This document shows, in pieces, positions 61,203-64,000 of a stretch of 64,000 nt of DNA; position 1 is the first letter of the stretch, and each line of letters opens with the position of its first letter. The stretch spans positions 3,080,001-3,144,000 of the forward strand of contig NZ_CP128477.1 in assembly GCF_030369675.1 (NCBI RefSeq), written 5' to 3'. This DNA comes from Peteryoungia algae (GTDB lineage: Bacteria > Pseudomonadota > Alphaproteobacteria > Rhizobiales > Rhizobiaceae). The notes beneath the pieces were generated by a model. It saw only the letters and a list, made by a program, of their open reading frames with translations, had not been told where the DNA came from and did no database searches. A program made the translations under genes and the position numbers.

Positions 61203-61617
61203 GCAATATGCTCCGGTGATTGCGACTGTTTTTTCACGCCGGAAATGTCGAGGCAAGCGCGACCGTGTCGTGGTGATAAAAGGCCACTCAACCGGTCGGC
61301 ATTCGCTTTTCGACGAAGCCCGCCGGTGCTCGGCTTGACTCGCGCCGAAAACCTTGTAATGCCTCGCCGCGAAGAGGAATTCGGTCCATGCACGCTTTCG
61401 GGCAACCCTTTGCGGTCTTCCAACTCCTGCAGCTTTCCGCTGCAGGCTGCGCATGCCTTTCTCTTGCATCCACGACCAAGGCCAAAACGACGACGAAAAC
61501 CGTCTGACGTCTTCGGCCACCGCTCTCTCCCCGGCACGGCCGGGGACAAGGAAGGTTGCGCACAAGTCGCGAACTTCCCCCTCACCATCCGCGGAGAGAC
61601 AGAAAGAGAGCATTGAC
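61203..61617. other. Intergenic region upstream of asd
   Basis: About 415 bp without a credible gene. It contains a sigma-70-like promoter candidate, TTGACT (61335-61340), 16 bp, TAATGC (61357-61362), pointing toward asd. It also has a perfect dyad CCTGCAG-N7-CTGCAGG (61426-61446). If the promoter is real, asd has a leader of about 250 nt. I recognised no riboswitch in it. Confidence 0.45.
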
Positions 61618-62649
61618 ATGGGTTTCAAGATTGCAGTCGTAGGCGCCACCGGCAATGTCGGTCGCGAAATGCTGAACATCCTTTCCGAACGTGGCTTTCC
61701 GGCATCGGAAGTCGTGGCGCTCGCGTCCGCCCGTTCCCAGGGGACCGAAGTCTCTTTCGGTGACAAGGTCCTGAAGGTTTCGAACCTCGACAACTACGAT
61801 TTTTCCAACACCGACATCTGCCTGATGTCGGCCGGCGGCACGATCTCGCAGAAGTGGTCGCCGAAGATCGGCGCTCAGGGTTGCGTCGTCATCGACAACT
61901 CCTCGGCCTGGCGTTACGATTCCGACGTTCCGCTGATCGTCCCGGAAGTGAACCCGGACGCCATCGTAGACTTCAGGAAGCGCAACATCATCGCCAACCC
62001 GAATTGCTCGACCGCACAGTTGGTCGTGGCGCTGAAGCCCCTGCATGACTTCGCCAAGATCAAGCGTATCGTCGTCTCGACCTACCAATCCGTCTCCGGC
62101 GCCGGCAAGGAAGGCATGGACGAACTCTTCACCCAGACCCGCGCCGTCTTCGTCGCCGATCCCGTCGAAGCGAAGAAGTTCACCAAGCGCATCGCCTTCA
62201 ACGTCATTCCACACATCGATAGCTTCATGGAAGACGGCTACACGAAGGAAGAGTGGAAGGTCCTGGCCGAAACCAAGAAGATGCTCGACACGAAGATCAA
62301 GGTGACCTGCACCGCCGTACGCGTCCCGGTCTTCATCGGCCATTCGGAATCGGTCAACATCGAATTCGAAAACGAAATCACTGCAGACCAGGCCCGCGAC
62401 ATCCTGCGCGAAGCGCCGGGTTGCCTCGTCATCGACAAGCATGAGAACGGTGGCTACATCACCCCCGTCGAATGCGCTGGCGAAGACGCGACCTATATTT
62501 CCCGCATTCGTGAAGACGCCACCGTCGAGAACGGCCTCAACATGTGGATCGTCTCCGACAACCTGCGCAAGGGTGCGGCTCTCAACACCATCCAGATCGC
62601 GGAACTTCTGGTCAATCGCGGCCTGATCAAGCCGCGCGCGACCGCCTGA
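61618..62649 (+). CDS. asd: Aspartate-semialdehyde dehydrogenase
   Basis: A 343-residue enzyme that reduces aspartyl-phosphate to aspartate semialdehyde for Lys, Thr, Met and DAP. The NADPH fold is VVGATGNVGREML (7-19). The catalytic Cys is C130 (NPNCSTAQL). STYQSVSGAGKEGMDEL and the His of the VPVFIGHSE motif are present. AGAGAG precedes the ATG; the in-frame upstream stretch is not family-like. Confidence 0.97.
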   Translation: MGFKIAVVGATGNVGREMLNILSERGFPASEVVALASARSQGTEVSFGDKVLKVSNLDNYDFSNTDICLMSAGGTISQKWSPKIGAQGCVVIDNSSAWRYDSDVPLIVPEVNPDAIVDFRKRNIIANPNCSTAQLVVALKPLHDFAKIKRIVVSTYQSVSGAGKEGMDELFTQTRAVFVADPVEAKKFTKRIAFNVIPHIDSFMEDGYTKEEWKVLAETKKMLDTKIKVTCTAVRVPVFIGHSESVNIEFENEITADQARDILREAPGCLVIDKHENGGYITPVECAGEDATYISRIREDATVENGLNMWIVSDNLRKGAALNTIQIAELLVNRGLIKPRATA

Positions 62650-62660
62650 CAGCCAATCGC

Positions 62661-62693
62661 CGAGGCTTCCCGTTCACACAATGGGAAGCCTCG
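62661..62693. repeat. Inverted repeat after asd
   Basis: CGAGGCTTCCC (62661-62671) pairs perfectly with GGGAAGCCTCG (62683-62693) around an 11-nt loop, 11 bp after the asd stop. No T-tract follows, so any termination role would need Rho or be weak. Confidence 0.6.
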
Positions 62694-62830
62694 ACCGGAC
62701 CCTTCAGGCGAATGTGATCCAAATTGAGACCTCCGAGGCCCTACATTAGCGTCGGATGGATGACACGATCCACTTTCGCTGGCATGGTGCGGCCGAATCG
62801 ACAAGATCCACAGTCCGTAACGAGGCATGA

Positions 62831-63652
62831 ATGCGACTGACATCAACCCTGTCGGCAGCCCTGATTTCCGTAGTCGCCTTGACGGCCGGCGCGGGATCGG
62901 CAGACGCCGCCGCTTGCAGCAACACCTCAGCAGGCTTCGAGGAATGGAGCGCAGCCTTCAAGCAAGGAGCGGCGGCCCAGGGCTTCAACCCGCGCATGCT
63001 CGACAAGGTCTTTTCGACGGTCAGATACAGCCGCAGTACGATCAGCGCCGACCGCGGCCAGAAGAGCTTCAAGCTTTCCTTCGAGCAGTTCATGCAGAAG
63101 CGCGGTGGCCAGACGATCATCAATCGCGGCAAGACAATGAAGAAGAACAACGCCGCTCTGTTCTCGCGACTTGAGCAGCGCTACGGTGTTCCCGCCGGCC
63201 CACTGATTGCGATCTGGGGCATGGAAACGGGTTTCGGTTCCTTCCTCGGCAAGGAACACACCCTGTCTGCCGTCGCCACCCTGGCCTTCGATTGCCGCCG
63301 CAGTGAATTCTTCACCGACCAGTTCTATGCGGCTCTGGAACTCGTCCAGGCCGGAAATCTCGACGTGAACGCCAAGGGCGCTGCTCATGGCGAGATCGGC
63401 CAGACGCAATTCCTGCCGCGCAACGTCGTACGGTTTGGCACGGATGGGGATGGCGACGGCCATATCGATATGGTTCGCTCACGCTCGGATGCGCTCGCAT
63501 CGACCGCGAACTTCCTCAGGGGTCACGGCTGGCAGCCGGGCGCGGGCTATCAGCAGGGCGAACCGAACTTTGCTGCCATCCAGGGCTGGAATGCCGCAAA
63601 GGTCTATCAGCAGGCCATCGCCCATATCGGCGCGCAGATCGACGCCCAGTAA
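62831..63652 (+). CDS. Lytic murein transglycosylase (MltB-like)
   Basis: A 273-residue secreted muramidase. A signal peptide (1-27, ADA before ACSN) is followed by a helical domain with catalytic Glu E132 in WGMETGFGS. GEIGQTQFLPRN and the GDGDGHIDM loop fit the MltB/SLT family 3. It cuts glycan strands with 1,6-anhydro-muramic acid formation in the periplasm. It has no peptidoglycan-binding repeat at the C-terminus, so it is shorter than MltB of E. coli. Confidence 0.9.
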   Translation: MRLTSTLSAALISVVALTAGAGSADAAACSNTSAGFEEWSAAFKQGAAAQGFNPRMLDKVFSTVRYSRSTISADRGQKSFKLSFEQFMQKRGGQTIINRGKTMKKNNAALFSRLEQRYGVPAGPLIAIWGMETGFGSFLGKEHTLSAVATLAFDCRRSEFFTDQFYAALELVQAGNLDVNAKGAAHGEIGQTQFLPRNVVRFGTDGDGDGHIDMVRSRSDALASTANFLRGHGWQPGAGYQQGEPNFAAIQGWNAAKVYQQAIAHIGAQIDAQ

Positions 63653-63675
63653 GACAGGCTCTATTGAACCTTCAA

Positions 63676-63694
63676 CGGCGGCTTCGGGCCGCCG
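63676..63694. terminator. Hairpin between transglycosylase and carbonic anhydrase genes
   Basis: CGGCGGC (63676-63682), loop TTCGG, GCCGCCG (63688-63694), with TTTT seven bases on (63701-63704). It lies between two convergent genes and may end one or both transcripts, though the U-tract is not adjacent. Confidence 0.5.
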
Positions 63695-63708
63695 TCATCG
63701 TTTTATGG

Positions 63709-64000
63709 TCAGGTCGCGTCCAGGCCTTCGACAGGCAGGCTTTCCTCAGGCTCGATCCGGGCAAAATCCTGCGTCTGCGGATCCATGAGCCACAATTCCC
63801 CATTGCTGATGTCGAACCAGGCTCCGTGGATACGCAGCTTGCCGCGCTCCTCGAGAATTCGCACGCAGGGGAATGTCCTCAGATTGGAAATGGAGTTTCG
63901 GATCGAGATCCGTTCCAGCGCGGTCTGACGCTCGCCCGAGGTCATCTGCGAGTTGCCCTGGATTTGCTCCGCCGCCGGTGCGACCAGGTTCATCCACTTC
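63709..64000 (-). CDS. Beta-class carbonic anhydrase, 3' end (partial)
   Basis: About 97 C-terminal residues; the gene runs off the right window edge. Seen are KWMNLVAPAAEQI, SIRNSISNLRTFPCVRI and LRIHGAWFDISNGELWLMD, all from the C-terminal half of a beta-carbonic anhydrase, which interconverts CO2 and bicarbonate at a zinc site. The zinc ligands lie in the missing part. The apparent ATG at 63993 is internal, not the start. Confidence 0.88.
   Translation of the reverse strand, partial: KWMNLVAPAAEQIQGNSQMTSGERQTALERISIRNSISNLRTFPCVRILEERGKLRIHGAWFDISNGELWLMDPQTQDFARIEPEESLPVEGLDAT

Overview
The window is GC-rich chromosomal DNA from an alphaproteobacterium of the order Rhizobiales, most likely Rhizobiaceae (Rhizobium/Agrobacterium/Sinorhizobium relatives). 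The grounds are: a SAM-II riboswitch in front of metA; an OmpR-type regulator resembling CenR/OtpR beside a cyclic-nucleotide-binding protein; rpsP and rplS with Ala/Glu-rich tails; a gbpR-chvE-gguA-gguB-gguC sugar locus as in Agrobacterium; a thiCOSGE operon; the DUF1737, DUF2585, DUF2794 and DUF1223 families; and a ccmABCDG cluster divergent from acnA. I see no insertion sequence, prophage, CRISPR array or rRNA operon. Almost every base is in a gene or a short regulatory gap.

Layout. 1-9.9 kb: a CitE-like lyase, SAM-II-controlled metA, a CoxE-type VWA protein, galM, tRNA-Gly(GCC), a prolyl-tRNA-deacylase-like protein, a thioredoxin-TPR protein, a Lon-N domain protein, a Trm112 protein, a UbiH-type monooxygenase and tesB. 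9.9-16.4 kb: glnK-amtB behind a candidate sigma-54 promoter, ftsK, a LolA-like carrier and an exonuclease III gene. 16.4-24.9 kb: the cNMP-binding protein and CenR-like regulator, an L,D-transpeptidase, an aldo/keto reductase, an amino-acid ABC system without its ATPase, ppk2, leuC and a DMT exporter. 24.9-30.2 kb: translation and secretion genes on the minus strand (ffh, chorismate mutase, rpsP, rimM, trmD, rplS) with a plus-strand TauE/SafE gene between trmD and rplS. 30.5-36.3 kb: a Tat-type metallo-hydrolase, then the TPP-riboswitch-controlled thiC-thiO-thiS-thiG-thiE operon.

36.3-47.1 kb: dapF-mtaB-ftsY-yciB-DUF2585 (tight junctions), the opposing ccmABCDG cytochrome c maturation operon, and acnA. 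47.2-60.6 kb: between DUF1223 and DUF2794 genes lies a 12-kb sugar module. ChvE binds periplasmic sugar, GguA/GguB import it, and GbpR is the divergent LysR regulator. Downstream on the same strand are GguC (FAH family), an arabonate/galactonate-type dehydratase, a galactose/arabinose 1-dehydrogenase, an alpha-ketoglutaric semialdehyde dehydrogenase, KDGal kinase and KDPGal aldolase. The set appears to serve two non-phosphorylated routes with a shared front end: D-galactose to pyruvate plus glyceraldehyde-3-P, and L-arabinose to 2-oxoglutarate. 60.6-64 kb: a GNAT acetyltransferase, asd, a lytic transglycosylase and the 3' end of a beta-carbonic anhydrase cut by the window edge.

The most interesting points are the sugar module, where GguC is the only visible candidate for the keto-deoxy-pentonate dehydratase step and no lactonase is present, the acetyl-type specificity residue in MetA, and the interrupted trmD-rplS cluster. 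All assignments come from reading motifs and context; no database search was possible.
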